This document shows, piece by piece, positions 1 through 8,507 of a DNA stretch of 33,009 nt. Each line of letters starts with the position of its first letter. The first letter of the stretch is position 1. The stretch comes from Ruminococcus sp. (lineage in GTDB: Bacteria; Bacillota; Clostridia; Oscillospirales; Ruminococcaceae), in contig NZ_JAILMR010000031.1 of NCBI RefSeq assembly GCF_024692365.1, positions 1 to 33,009 on the forward strand, in the 5' to 3' direction. The notes under the pieces were generated by a model, which was not told the DNA's origin, did no database searches, and saw nothing but the letters and a program-made list of their open reading frames with translations. A program made the position numbers and the translations under genes.

Positions 1-456
1 ATAATGTACCACGTTATCGAGCAGGTTGAGCCTTATATGCCCAAGGACAAGCCCCGTTATCTTATGGGTGTTGGTACGCCCTCGAATCTTATCGAAGCTG
101 TTTACCGCGGCATAGATTTCTTCGACTGTGTAATGCCAAGCAGAAATGCCCGCCACGGTACTATGTTCACTTGGAACGGTATCATACATATCGAAAACAA
201 GCGCTTTGAAACAGATGACCGTCCTGTTGACCCACAGTGCGACTGTCCCTGCTGCCGTAATTTCAGCAGGGCTTATGTAAGACACCTGTTCAAGTCGGAA
301 GAACAGCTGGGCGGCAGACTGGCGGTAATGCACAACCTGTATTTCTACAATACCCTCACCGAGCGTATGCGTGAAGCCCTTGACGAGGGTCGCTTCGGTG
401 CGTTCAGGGCAGAGTACTCCGCTAAGCTGGCGCAGAGACTTCCTGACGGTGAGTGA
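1..456 (+). CDS. tgt: tRNA-guanine transglycosylase, C-terminal part (cut by window edge)
   Basis: This is the C-terminal part of queuine/preQ1 tRNA-ribosyltransferase, which exchanges guanine-34 of GUN-anticodon tRNAs for preQ1 in the cytoplasm. The frame is open to the left edge, so the true start lies outside the window. Visible Tgt signatures are the PRYLMGVGTP segment, the FDCVMPSRNARHG segment that carries the nucleophilic Asp, and the zinc site CDCPCC followed by a His in the VRHL context. The C-terminal helix ends normally at TGA. A bidirectional hairpin follows about 100 bp downstream. Family assignment is very secure; nothing can be said about the operon upstream. Confidence 0.96.
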   Translation: MMYHVIEQVEPYMPKDKPRYLMGVGTPSNLIEAVYRGIDFFDCVMPSRNARHGTMFTWNGIIHIENKRFETDDRPVDPQCDCPCCRNFSRAYVRHLFKSEEQLGGRLAVMHNLYFYNTLTERMREALDEGRFGAFRAEYSAKLAQRLPDGE

Positions 457-560
457 TATCGGATATCGTTTATATAATTCAGAACGTTTCGGCTGATGGG
501 TCGGGGCGTTTTGTGCTTTTGAGCGAAAAACAAGGATGAAACGGTAGATAAATGTAAAAA

Positions 561-580
561 GCAGTCTCAAACGAGACTGC
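561..580. terminator. Bidirectional intrinsic terminator
   Basis: An 8-bp perfect stem (GCAGTCTC/GAGACTGC) with an AAAC loop is preceded by AAAAA and followed by TTTAATT. It can end tgt from the left and the small minus-strand gene from the right. Confidence 0.8.
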
Positions 581-623
581 TTTAATTATAAAATATAAAG
601 CTTATACAACTGTTTTGGTTCAA

Positions 624-815
624 TTATTTATGTCTATGCTCGATTTTATCGGATATTGAACCATCTTTGTTTATTTTTCTTGTGGCTTTTACTACAGATC
701 CGTCATCCTGATTAAATATCTTAGTAACGCGTGCGGTTTCTTTTCCTGCCCAAGTTTCAATTTTATGGGGCTCATTTGATGGGATTGATGGTAAGTTCTT
801 ATTCTTATTGCTCAT
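624..815 (-). CDS. Small hydrophilic protein of unknown function (63 aa)
   Basis: I do not recognise this protein. It is 63 residues long, very polar and Lys/Asn-rich at the N terminus, with a central ETWAGKETARVTKIF segment and a basic DKIEHRHK C terminus. There is no signal peptide, membrane segment or cysteine. The ATG at 815 is chosen because a strong AAGGAGG lies 8 bp upstream; a longer TTG-started reading would overlap that ribosome binding site. The gene has its own well-formed promoter (868-896) and shares a hairpin terminator with tgt, so it is very likely expressed as a single-gene transcript. Function is open. Confidence 0.7.
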   Translation of the reverse strand: MSNKNKNLPSIPSNEPHKIETWAGKETARVTKIFNQDDGSVVKATRKINKDGSISDKIEHRHK

Positions 816-867
816 TGTAATATCCTCCTTCAAATAATATACTACAGTTAACTTGGTTCTTTTTTAT

Positions 868-896
868 ATTGTACCACATATCTTAAATATAGTCAA
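868..896 (-). promoter_or_regulatory. Sigma-A promoter of the small protein gene
   Basis: Read on the minus strand: -35 TTGACT (891-896), 17-bp spacer, -10 TACAAT (868-873). It lies about 50 bp upstream of the start codon. Confidence 0.75.
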
Positions 897-1045
897 TATG
901 AATTAGTTCAATTTTCCGTGAGTAAACGGTTTTAGATTTATTAACACTATTGTGCAATTGCAGATGTGATGTTTTGGAATGACTGCGATGAAGAGGTTTT
1001 AGATGTCAGGAAATGTAAATAAAAAATTAAATTTCCTGTTGCCTA

Positions 1046-1074
1046 TTGAAAAAAGAAAAGCAAGGTGCTATAAT
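1046..1074 (+). promoter_or_regulatory. Sigma-A promoter of the feo operon
   Basis: TTGAAA (1046-1051), 17-bp spacer, TATAAT (1069-1074). Transcription would start near 1081, giving a leader of about 105 nt. Confidence 0.8.
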
Positions 1075-1078
1075 AAAG

Positions 1079-1096
1079 TTAGTCAAGGTAAACTAA
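1079..1096. promoter_or_regulatory. Candidate DtxR/IdeR-type iron operator
   Basis: The sequence TTAGTCAAGGTAAACTAA has matching ends TTAGT/ACTAA in inverted orientation. It starts 5 bp after the -10 box, so a bound protein would block initiation. The DtxR/IdeR consensus TTAGGTTAGSCTAACCTAA has the same TTAG...CTAA ends, which fits control of a ferrous iron transporter. The name of the regulator is inferred. Confidence 0.55.
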
Positions 1097-1185
1097 GTTA
1101 GAGGATTATAACAACGCATACCGAACAGACTGCGGGCATATCTATATGGTTGGCAGGGAAGTTCGTTTAAGGAAGGTAATTAGGA

Positions 1186-3537
1186 ATGACACTCAAAGAA
1201 TTGCAGATAGGCAAGAAAGCGGTGATAACCGAGGTCGGCGGAGAGGGCGCGCTCAGGCAGCATTTTCTGGATATGGGCGTTATCCCCGGGGCAGAGGTCA
1301 AGGTCGTGAAGTACGCCCCGCTGGGAGACCCTATGGAACTTCAGCTGCACGGATATTCCCTTAGCCTGCGTCTGGCTGACGCGGCGGAGATAACGGTGGC
1401 GGAGCTTTCAAAAGAAGATACAGAAGCGCAGGAAAAGCCGCGGAAGAAAAAGCGCGAGCACCCGGGTCTGGGCGAGGGAGGACGTTTCCACGAGGCGCAT
1501 CCCGAAAAGCCCGAACCTCTGCCTGATAGCGTGAAGCTGACATTCGCACTGGTGGGCAACCAGAACAGCGGCAAGACCACGCTTTTCAACAGACTGACGG
1601 GTTCTAATCAGCACGTGGGAAATTTCCCCGGGGTAACGGTTGACCGCAAGGACGGACCTATCAAGGATCACCCGAACACCCGTGTTACCGACCTGCCGGG
1701 CATTTATTCCATGTCGCCGTATACTGCTGAGGAAGTAGTCAGCAGAAGCTTTGTGCTGGATGAAAAGCCCAGGGGCATAATAAATATCGTGGACGCTACC
1801 AACATCGAGCGAAACCTGTACCTTACGATGCAGCTTATCGAGATGGACGTGCCTATGGTTGTGGCGCTGAATATGATGGACGAGCTGACAGCCAACGGTG
1901 GAAGCGTTGATATCAACGAGATGGAAGCTATGCTGGGAGTGCCTGTGGTGCCAATATCGGCGGCGAAGAATTCGGGCGTTGACGAGCTTATCGACCATGC
2001 GGAGCATATAGCGCGTTATCAGGAAAGACCTGAGAGGCAGGATTTCTGCGATGAGAAGAACTGCGGCGGCGCGGTACACAGATGTCTGCACGGTATCGCC
2101 TGTCTTATTGAAGACCACGCTAAACGCGCGGGACTTCCTGTGAGGTTCGCGGCAAGCAAGGTGATAGAGGGTGACGAGCTGGTAATGAAGCAGCTCTGCC
2201 TTGAACAGAACGAGATAGATGCGGTTGACCATATCGTCGCACAGATGGAAAAGGAGAGAGGGCTTGACCGCAGTGCGGCTATCGCGGATATGAGGTTCGC
2301 TTTCATACACAAGGTCTGCACCGAAACTGTGAAGCGCCCCCATGAGAGCAAGGAGCATATCCGAAGCAGAAAGATAGACAAGGTGCTGACAGGTCGGTTC
2401 ACGGCCATACCTGCATTTATTGCAATAATGGCGTTGGTGTTCTGGCTGACTTTCGGCGTGATAGGCGCAGGACTTCAGGGACTGCTCGAAGCGGGCATCG
2501 ACAAGCTGATAGCCCTTGCGGATGGCGCTATGAAGAGGGCAGGGGTGAATGAAGTAATCCACAGCCTGTTAGTTAAGGGAATATTTGCGGGCGTTGGCAG
2601 TGTGCTGAGCTTTCTGCCCATAATAGTGACGCTGTTCTTCTTCCTTTCATTGCTGGAAGACAGCGGATATATAGCACGAGTGGCGTTCTTCATGGATAAG
2701 GCGCTGAGAAAGATTGGACTTTCGGGACGAAGCATAGTCCCTCTGCTGATAGGCTTCGGCTGTACGGTGCCTGCGGTGATGTCCACAAGGACACTGCCCA
2801 GTGAACGCGACAGAAAAATGACGATACTGCTGACGCCATTCATGAGCTGTACCGCTAAACTCCCGATATACGCATTCTTTGCGGCGGCATTCTTCCCGGG
2901 GAAAAGTGCTGTGATACTGATAGGGCTTTATCTGCTGGGCATACTTTCGGGAATATTTGTTGCCTGCGTATACAAGGCTACGGTGTTCAAGGGCGAGGCT
3001 GTGCCTTTCGTTATGGAACTCCCCAATTACCGAATGCCTGCGGCTAAGAACGTAGGTCAGCTGTTGTGGGACAAAGCCAAGGACTTCCTGCAAAGGGCGT
3101 TCTCGGTGATACTGATAGCTTCTGTTGTGATATGGTTCCTGCAAAGCTTTGATATGAACCTGCACATGGTAGATGATTCTGAAAAGAGCATACTTGCTGC
3201 TGCGGCAGGTCTGCTTTCACCGTTGCTTGCACCTATCGGTCTGGGTGACTGGAGGATAGTAACTTCGCTGATAAGCGGATTTATGGCTAAGGAGAGCGTA
3301 GTGTCCACGCTGGAGGTACTGTTCTCGGGAGATGTAGGCAGTGCACTGACTACTCTTGGTGCGGCTTGCCTGCTGGTGTTCTCGCTGTTGTATACCCCCT
3401 GTGTTGCGGCGATAGCGGCGGTCAAGAGAGAACTGGGCGAGAAATGGGCGCTGACCCTTGTGGTATGGCAGTGCGTGATAGCCTGGGGTGCGGCACTGGC
3501 AGTAAGGCTTATAGGCATGGCTTTTGGAGGTATGTGA
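1186..3537 (+). CDS. feoB: Ferrous iron transporter, FeoA-FeoB fusion
   Basis: Fe(II) uptake permease of the cytoplasmic membrane, 783 aa. Residues 1-75 form a FeoA/SH3-like domain that most bacteria encode separately. A charged linker (about 76-115) leads to the GTPase domain with G1 GNQNSGKTT (about 124-132), G3 DLPG (169-172) and G4 NMMD (229-232). A cysteine/histidine cluster lies at about 288-306 before the helical GDI-like domain. From about residue 400 there are the hydrophobic Gate segments and many membrane helices, including the GFGCTVPAVMSTRTL motif. The ATG follows an AAGGAAGG site. Length and order are normal for a clostridial FeoAB fusion. The next gene starts 1 bp after its stop codon. 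Iron control is suggested by the upstream operator. Confidence 0.96.
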   Translation: MTLKELQIGKKAVITEVGGEGALRQHFLDMGVIPGAEVKVVKYAPLGDPMELQLHGYSLSLRLADAAEITVAELSKEDTEAQEKPRKKKREHPGLGEGGRFHEAHPEKPEPLPDSVKLTFALVGNQNSGKTTLFNRLTGSNQHVGNFPGVTVDRKDGPIKDHPNTRVTDLPGIYSMSPYTAEEVVSRSFVLDEKPRGIINIVDATNIERNLYLTMQLIEMDVPMVVALNMMDELTANGGSVDINEMEAMLGVPVVPISAAKNSGVDELIDHAEHIARYQERPERQDFCDEKNCGGAVHRCLHGIACLIEDHAKRAGLPVRFAASKVIEGDELVMKQLCLEQNEIDAVDHIVAQMEKERGLDRSAAIADMRFAFIHKVCTETVKRPHESKEHIRSRKIDKVLTGRFTAIPAFIAIMALVFWLTFGVIGAGLQGLLEAGIDKLIALADGAMKRAGVNEVIHSLLVKGIFAGVGSVLSFLPIIVTLFFFLSLLEDSGYIARVAFFMDKALRKIGLSGRSIVPLLIGFGCTVPAVMSTRTLPSERDRKMTILLTPFMSCTAKLPIYAFFAAAFFPGKSAVILIGLYLLGILSGIFVACVYKATVFKGEAVPFVMELPNYRMPAAKNVGQLLWDKAKDFLQRAFSVILIASVVIWFLQSFDMNLHMVDDSEKSILAAAAGLLSPLLAPIGLGDWRIVTSLISGFMAKESVVSTLEVLFSGDVGSALTTLGAACLLVFSLLYTPCVAAIAAVKRELGEKWALTLVVWQCVIAWGAALAVRLIGMAFGGM

Positions 3538-3538
3538 T

Positions 3539-3679
3539 ATGACCATCGTGGATATAGTGCTTCTGGTGATGATAATATCGGCAGTCGCCGGTGCTGCGGT
3601 ACACTGTTTCAGAAACCGCGGCAAGTGCAGCTGCTCGGGGTGCTGCGGAGACTGTTCGCAGTGCCATGGGAAAATCTAG
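3539..3679 (+). CDS. FeoB-associated Cys-rich membrane protein (46 aa)
   Basis: A short gene starting 1 bp after the feoB stop codon. The 46-residue product has one membrane segment (about residues 4-21, IVDIVLLVMIISAVAGAA) and a short tail with seven cysteines (CSCSGCCGDCSQC). This matches the FeoB-associated Cys-rich membrane protein family found directly downstream of feoB in many Firmicutes. Its presumed role is to bind or hand over iron at the cytoplasmic or outer face of FeoB; this is not proven for the family. No separate ribosome binding site is needed because GGAGG lies just before the feoB stop (about 3526-3530). A terminator follows immediately. Confidence 0.88.
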   Translation: MTIVDIVLLVMIISAVAGAAVHCFRNRGKCSCSGCCGDCSQCHGKI

Positions 3680-3687
3680 AAATGCAA

Positions 3688-3719
3688 AGAGGATGACTGG
3701 CTTGGTTGTCCTCTTTTTT
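3688..3719 (+). terminator. Intrinsic terminator of the feo operon
   Basis: A 10-bp stem (AGAGGATGAC/GTTGTCCTCT, two G-U pairs) with a 7-nt loop followed by TTTTT. Confidence 0.88.
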
Positions 3720-3828
3720 GTACTTTTAATCATTTGAGAAATCGCGTGCGTTAACAGAAAGTCCAAAAATACTCAATTATGATAAACAATCGAGAAATGA
3801 CCAATAATGTAATTGTGAAGAATGGATA

Positions 3829-3858
3829 TTGACGATAACAGTGTAAAAGTGTTACAAT
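3829..3858 (+). promoter_or_regulatory. Promoter of the dlt-like operon
   Basis: TTGACG (3829-3834), 18-bp spacer, TACAAT (3853-3858), about 70 bp before the first start codon. No clear operator is visible. Confidence 0.7.
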
Positions 3859-3927
3859 GATAGAGTGGATAATGTTGCACATTTTTCACGACAGATATAA
3901 TAATTTAAAAAGCAGGAGAGAGCAAAA

Positions 3928-5433
3928 ATGGAACTGAATGTACTTCGTCTGCTGGAGAAAACAGCGGACAGATTCAACAACAAAACAGCCTACTCCGACA
4001 GTGATGAGAGCCTGAGTTTTTCTGAGGTCACGGAATGTGCAAAGCGCATAGGCAGCGCCCTTGCGGAGAAGATACCCGCGAGATGTCCCGTGGCAGTGAT
4101 GTCGGGCAGACGTGTACACACACCTGTGGTATTCTTAGGTATAGTGTATGCGGGCTGCTTCTACGCGCCTATGGACAGCACTCAGCCGAAGGCAAGACTT
4201 ATGGATATACTTTCGGTGCTTCAGCCGAAGATACTCATCGCGGACGAAGAAGGCATGAAGACAGCACGGGAACTCGGTTTTGAGGGTGAGATACTTTCAG
4301 CCGAGGAACTGGCGGGACATGAGATAGACCAGCCTGCCCTCGATGAAAGGGCAAGGTACGCCTGTGCAGATGATCCCCTTTATGTGATATTCACATCGGG
4401 TTCAACAGGCAAGCCTAAGGGCGTTATAACTTCCATGATGTCCCTGATGTGCTATATAAGCGCCTATCTTGAAGTGATGAAGATAGACGACAGCGATGTG
4501 CTGGGCAATCAGTCGCCGCTGGATTACATCGCGGCGGTAAGAGATATCTATGTGCCCATATTCACAGGTGCTTCCATGTTCATAATACCCAAGCAGTGCT
4601 TTATGATGCCTGCGGAGCTTTTCAGGGTGATGAACGAGAGGAAGATAACTGCTGTGGGATGGAGCGTTTCTGTGTTCACCATAGCGGTGAAGCTGAAAGC
4701 CTTTGAGGGCGAGAAACCTGAGTACCTGAAAAAGGTTTGCTTCTCGGGCTCGGTGATGCCCTGCAGTGCGCTGAGAGTATGGCAGAAGGAACTGCCCGAA
4801 TGTCGGTTCGTCAATCAGTACGGACCTACGGAGTGTACGGCATCATGTACCTATCATGAGGTCGATGGAGTTGTTGAGGAGGGTGACACTCTCCCCATCG
4901 GCAGACCTTACAGGAATTACAGGGTATTCCTGTTGGATGATGACAACAAGCCTGTCAAGACAGGCGAACAGGGCGAGATATGCGTCAGCGGACCTATACT
5001 CGCGCTGGGCTATTACAACAACAAGGAACTTACAGACAGTTCGTTCATTCAGCACCCGCTGAACGGTGCATACAATGAACTTATCTATAAAACAGGTGAT
5101 TACGGGGTTTTCGATGAAAGCGGAGTCCTCTGGTTCAAGGGACGCAAGGACAGACAGATAAAGCACCTTGGTCACAGGGTGGAGCTTTCAGAGATAGAGA
5201 ATGCCGCACTAAGGCTGGAAAGCATCAGGGAATGCTGTGCCATGTACCTTAAAGAAAAAGAATTGATATATCTTTTCTATACAGGTACAGCAACGGTCAA
5301 GGAGGCAGCGGTGCATTTCAGGGGCATACTCCCCGGATTTATGGTGCCCCGCAAGCTGATACAGCTTGAAGAACTCCCTCGTCTTGCAAACGGCAAGACA
5401 GATATGCGCACTCTTGCGGATATGATGAAGTAA
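3928..5433 (+). CDS. DltA-like amino acid adenylation enzyme (carrier protein ligase)
   Basis: An ANL-superfamily adenylation protein, 501 aa, close to the length of DltA (D-alanine:D-alanyl carrier protein ligase). It would activate an amino acid with ATP and load it on the carrier protein encoded next. Seen motifs: A3 TSGSTGKPKG (about residues 158-167), the YGPTE motif, KTGDYG, and the A10-type lysine in the PRLANGKTD segment near the C terminus. An AGGAGAG site lies 7 bp before the ATG. Odd point: the A4 region reads SPLDYIAAVRDIY. By eye, the Asp that binds the substrate amino group in DltA (FSFDLSVMDIY) aligns with Ile, and an Asp sits two residues earlier. The substrate may therefore not be D-alanine. 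It is first in a five-gene operon that contains a decarboxylase, so I call it DltA-like. Confidence 0.85.
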   Translation: MELNVLRLLEKTADRFNNKTAYSDSDESLSFSEVTECAKRIGSALAEKIPARCPVAVMSGRRVHTPVVFLGIVYAGCFYAPMDSTQPKARLMDILSVLQPKILIADEEGMKTARELGFEGEILSAEELAGHEIDQPALDERARYACADDPLYVIFTSGSTGKPKGVITSMMSLMCYISAYLEVMKIDDSDVLGNQSPLDYIAAVRDIYVPIFTGASMFIIPKQCFMMPAELFRVMNERKITAVGWSVSVFTIAVKLKAFEGEKPEYLKKVCFSGSVMPCSALRVWQKELPECRFVNQYGPTECTASCTYHEVDGVVEEGDTLPIGRPYRNYRVFLLDDDNKPVKTGEQGEICVSGPILALGYYNNKELTDSSFIQHPLNGAYNELIYKTGDYGVFDESGVLWFKGRKDRQIKHLGHRVELSEIENAALRLESIRECCAMYLKEKELIYLFYTGTATVKEAAVHFRGILPGFMVPRKLIQLEELPRLANGKTDMRTLADMMK

Positions 5434-5466
5434 GGATAACAAGGTAAAACTCAGGAGGAACAAACA

Positions 5467-5700
5467 ATGAAAGAACAGCTTTTAGAATTACTGGAAGAAA
5501 TAAGACCCGACGTGGATTTTGAGAATGAAAAGCAGCTCATAACTGACGGCGTACTGGATTCGTTCGATATCGTATCCATGGTAACAGCTATGAACGATGA
5601 GTTTGATATCGAGATAGAGGTGGGCAATCTTGTGCCCGATAACTTCAACAGCATCGAGGGCATGATGGCTCTCATCGAAAAGCTTCAGGACGAGGACTGA
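5467..5700 (+). CDS. DltC-like aminoacyl carrier protein (77 aa)
   Basis: A small acidic carrier protein that would hold the activated amino acid as a thioester on 4'-phosphopantetheine. The attachment motif is LDSFDIVSM, with the modified Ser at about residue 29. The rest is a typical four-helix carrier fold sequence ending in an acidic tail. The start has a strong AGGAGG site. It follows the adenylation gene by 33 bp and precedes the decarboxylase by 9 bp, so the three proteins are probably made together. The sequence around the Ser fits both DltC and general acyl carrier proteins; context decides for an aminoacyl carrier. Confidence 0.88.
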   Translation: MKEQLLELLEEIRPDVDFENEKQLITDGVLDSFDIVSMVTAMNDEFDIEIEVGNLVPDNFNSIEGMMALIEKLQDED

Positions 5701-5709
5701 TACCGCGGC

Positions 5710-6882
5710 ATGGAGAAAGATATATTAAAAAAGGCGGCTCTCACCCTTGGCACGCCCTGCTATGTGTTCGATACGGACGTTTTTGCAAAGCGCACAGCAG
5801 CAGTGAAAAATGCCTTCGGTGACAGGGTTGGGCTTTGCTATTCCATAAAGGCGAACCCTTTTCTGCTGGAGGCACTGCCTGAGGAGTTTTCGTATATCGA
5901 AGTATGCTCTCCCGGTGAGCTGAGCATTTGCGAAGAAGTTGGTGCGCCCCTTGATAAGATAATTTTTTCAGGCGTGAACAAGACAGAGGAGGATATCGCC
6001 CGTGCTTATGCTGACGGCGTTGCGATATTCACTGCCGAAAGCAAGCTGCACGCTGAACTTATAAACGAATGCGCAGTTAAAAACGGCGGTAAGGTTAAGA
6101 TGATACTCAGGCTGGCGCATGGCAGTCAGTTTGGTATGGATAAGTCCGATCTGCTTGAAATTATCGACCGCAGAGAGCAGTTCAAAGGCGTTGATATAAT
6201 AGGTCTGCACTACTTTACAGGTACGCAGAAGACAAAGGTGAAGACCATCGAAAAGGAGCTTTCGCTTTTAGATGAGCTTTGCGCGGAGCTTGAAAACGAG
6301 CATTGCTACAAGCCTGCGCATATCGAGTACGGAACAGGTCTGGCGGTGGAGTATTACAAGGACTTTACCGAAAGCACCGATTCAGCACTGCTTGAAGAAG
6401 CATCGGCGGCTGTGCGAGCATTTGCTGAGAAGTACCCTCTTACTGTTGAGATGGGAAGATTCTTTGCAGCGCAGAGCGGAAGCTATCTGACCAAAGTAAT
6501 GGACATAAAGACCACAAATGATATAAATTACGTGATATGCGACGGCGGTATAAACCATGTGAACTACTACGGTCAGAACATGGCTATGAAAGTTCCGCCC
6601 ATAGAGGTGCTTGATAAAAACGGTGAGGAAAGCGACTACTGCCTTTGTGGAAGCCTTTGCACCACCGCGGATATACTGGTTCGCAAGGCAACTCTGCCGA
6701 CCCTTGAAAGAGGGGATATCCTCGCATTTTCAAAGTGCGGTGCCTACTCGGTGGCTGAGGGCATAGCGGCGTTTCTTTCGAGAGATATGCCTGCAGTTGC
6801 ACTTTACAGCGAAAAAGACGGACTTACCGAACAGCGCGGTCACATCGCGACATATCCTTTGAATACACCGCATCGGAGGTAA
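5710..6882 (+). CDS. Fold-type III PLP-dependent decarboxylase (DapDC/ODC-like) in a dlt-like operon
   Basis: A 390-residue member of the alanine-racemase-fold decarboxylases (LysA, SpeC-type eukaryotic ODC, BtrK). The PLP lysine is in YSIKANP (about residue 48). The HYFTGTQ segment matches the HxxxGSQ/GTQ strand of this family, and CGSLCTTADIL near the C terminus carries the Cys/Asp pair that decarboxylases contribute to the partner's active site. Alanine racemase lacks that arrangement, so I favour decarboxylation. It sits between the carrier protein and the MBOAT gene, a position not found in standard dlt operons. BtrK of butirosin synthesis decarboxylates a glutamyl group while bound to a carrier protein; by analogy this enzyme may act on the aminoacyl carrier. 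The substrate is unknown. Automatic annotation may call it diaminopimelate decarboxylase or alanine racemase. Confidence 0.82.
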   Translation: MEKDILKKAALTLGTPCYVFDTDVFAKRTAAVKNAFGDRVGLCYSIKANPFLLEALPEEFSYIEVCSPGELSICEEVGAPLDKIIFSGVNKTEEDIARAYADGVAIFTAESKLHAELINECAVKNGGKVKMILRLAHGSQFGMDKSDLLEIIDRREQFKGVDIIGLHYFTGTQKTKVKTIEKELSLLDELCAELENEHCYKPAHIEYGTGLAVEYYKDFTESTDSALLEEASAAVRAFAEKYPLTVEMGRFFAAQSGSYLTKVMDIKTTNDINYVICDGGINHVNYYGQNMAMKVPPIEVLDKNGEESDYCLCGSLCTTADILVRKATLPTLERGDILAFSKCGAYSVAEGIAAFLSRDMPAVALYSEKDGLTEQRGHIATYPLNTPHRR

Positions 6883-6886
6883 GAAC

Positions 6887-8488
6887 TTGAGCTATACTTC
6901 GATCAATTACCTCTTGTATGTGGCAGTCTGTCTGCTGGTATACAGGATAATACCCAAGACAAAGAGATGGTGGGTGCTTCTTGCAGGAAGTATGGGATTC
7001 TACGGGATACTGTGCAGGGAACATCCGACACTGATACTTTTTATACTTATGACCGCTGCGACGACCTACGGCGGAGGACGGTGGCTGGAAAGCTACATAG
7101 AGAAGTCCGACGAATACATAAAGTCGCAGAAAGGCAAATGGAGCAAAGAAGAAAAGAGCGCTTACAAGGACAAGGTGACAGTTGGGAAAAAGCGGATATG
7201 CGCTTCCGTGCTGGTGCTGAACTTCGGTGTGCTGGCGTTTCTGAAATATTTCAACTTCTTTGCGGATACGATAAATTCCGTGACAGGGAAGGGAACAGTC
7301 CCTAATCTGGGGCTGCTGTTGCCCATCGGAATATCGTTCTACACATTCCAGTCGATGGGATACATCATCGACATCTACCGAAAGAAATACAAGGCAGAGC
7401 GGAATTACCTGAAATTCCTGCTGTTCGTGTCCTTCTTCCCGCAGATAGTGCAGGGACCGATAGCCTTTTACAGCGACCTGGCACATCAGCTATATGAGGG
7501 CGAGGATCTGAGATTTCAGAATATCAAGCAGGGAGTTCTGCTGATAACCTGGGGCTTTTTCAAAAAGCTGGTCATCGCTGACCGTCTTGTGGGCGCGGTG
7601 CAGACTGTTCCAAATGACTGCGACAGTTTTTCGGGCACGGCGGTACTGCTTACGGCGCTTATCTATGCGCTGCAGCTTTATGCTGATTTTTCGGGCGGTA
7701 TAGATATCTCACGCGGTGTGGCACAGCTCTTCGGCATAAATATGGCGGAGAACTTCAAACGCCCATATTTTTCAAAGGACATCTCGGAGTACTGGCACCG
7801 CTGGCACATCACCCTTGGTGCATGGCTCAGGGAATACCTTTTCTATCCCGTGGCAATGTCAAAGCCTTTCCAGAAAATGGGTAAGGCACTGAAAGCTAAG
7901 TTTGGCATGAAGATATCAAAGGTTCTGCCTGTCAGCATAGCTTCGCTGATAACCTTTCTGGTGGTGGGCATATGGCACGGCGCAAACTGGAAGTATGTTG
8001 CCTTCGGCGTGTGGAACGGCGGTATCATAATGGTATCGACACTGCTGGGGAGCAATTTTGAAAACTGGAAAAAGAAACTGCATATCGAGAACACCAACAA
8101 AATGTTCATAGCGTTCCAGCTGTTCAGGACATTCCTGATAGTGCTGGTGGGTTACTACTTCGATATTGCGCCTGATTTCTCAACTGCGATGCATATGATG
8201 TATATGTCGGTGACAGACCTGCACCCCGCAGAGCTTCTGAACAAGGAGTTCTTGGCATCGATGACACTGGGCAGGTCGGATATACTTGCAGCATTTGTTG
8301 CTATGGTGGTAGTGCTGATAGTATCGCTGAAACAGGAACGTTCGGAGACTACTCTGCGTGAGCAGATATGCAAAAAGCACTTCGTTTTCCAATCGCTGAT
8401 ATTCATACTACTGTTCTATGCAGTGGTGATATTCGGCTCATACGGACCGGGTTCTAATCCCGCGGATTTCTATTATATGCAGTTCTGA
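6887..8488 (+). CDS. AlgI/PatA-like MBOAT family O-acyltransferase
   Basis: A polytopic membrane acyltransferase of 533 aa. It would move the group carried on the carrier protein across the membrane to a surface polymer. MBOAT marks are GISFYTFQSMGYIIDIYR, SFFPQIVQGPI, YADFSGGIDISRGVA, FSKDISEYWHRWHITL and the catalytic His in GIWHGANW. At 533 aa with about 11-12 hydrophobic segments, it is closer to AlgI/PatA (alginate and peptidoglycan O-acetylation) than to DltB (about 400 aa). The start is a TTG preceded by CGGAGG, and this site overlaps the end of the decarboxylase gene, suggesting coupled translation. It is 19 bp before the SGNH gene. Confidence 0.9.
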   Translation: MSYTSINYLLYVAVCLLVYRIIPKTKRWWVLLAGSMGFYGILCREHPTLILFILMTAATTYGGGRWLESYIEKSDEYIKSQKGKWSKEEKSAYKDKVTVGKKRICASVLVLNFGVLAFLKYFNFFADTINSVTGKGTVPNLGLLLPIGISFYTFQSMGYIIDIYRKKYKAERNYLKFLLFVSFFPQIVQGPIAFYSDLAHQLYEGEDLRFQNIKQGVLLITWGFFKKLVIADRLVGAVQTVPNDCDSFSGTAVLLTALIYALQLYADFSGGIDISRGVAQLFGINMAENFKRPYFSKDISEYWHRWHITLGAWLREYLFYPVAMSKPFQKMGKALKAKFGMKISKVLPVSIASLITFLVVGIWHGANWKYVAFGVWNGGIIMVSTLLGSNFENWKKKLHIENTNKMFIAFQLFRTFLIVLVGYYFDIAPDFSTAMHMMYMSVTDLHPAELLNKEFLASMTLGRSDILAAFVAMVVVLIVSLKQERSETTLREQICKKHFVFQSLIFILLFYAVVIFGSYGPGSNPADFYYMQF

Positions 8489-8507
8489 TAAGGAGAGCAG
8501 GAGACAA

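Larger units (their letters stand above)
816..1185. other. Divergent intergenic region between the small gene and feoB
   Basis: About 370 bp of AT-rich sequence. It holds a minus-strand promoter (868-896), a plus-strand promoter (1046-1074) and an inverted repeat over the plus-strand start site (1079-1096). The leader from about 1081 to 1185 shows no obvious riboswitch; I see no further gene in it. Confidence 0.7.

Noticed and set aside
1408-2562. Long minus-strand frame of 384 codons opposite feoB
   Set aside because: It lies fully inside the clear feoB gene, has no ribosome binding site, and its composition follows from feoB codon use.
5710-6882. Alanine racemase supplying D-alanine to the dlt-like system
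   Set aside because: The C-terminal CGSLCTTADIL and HYFTGTQ segments match decarboxylases of the same fold; the racemase Tyr region is not seen.
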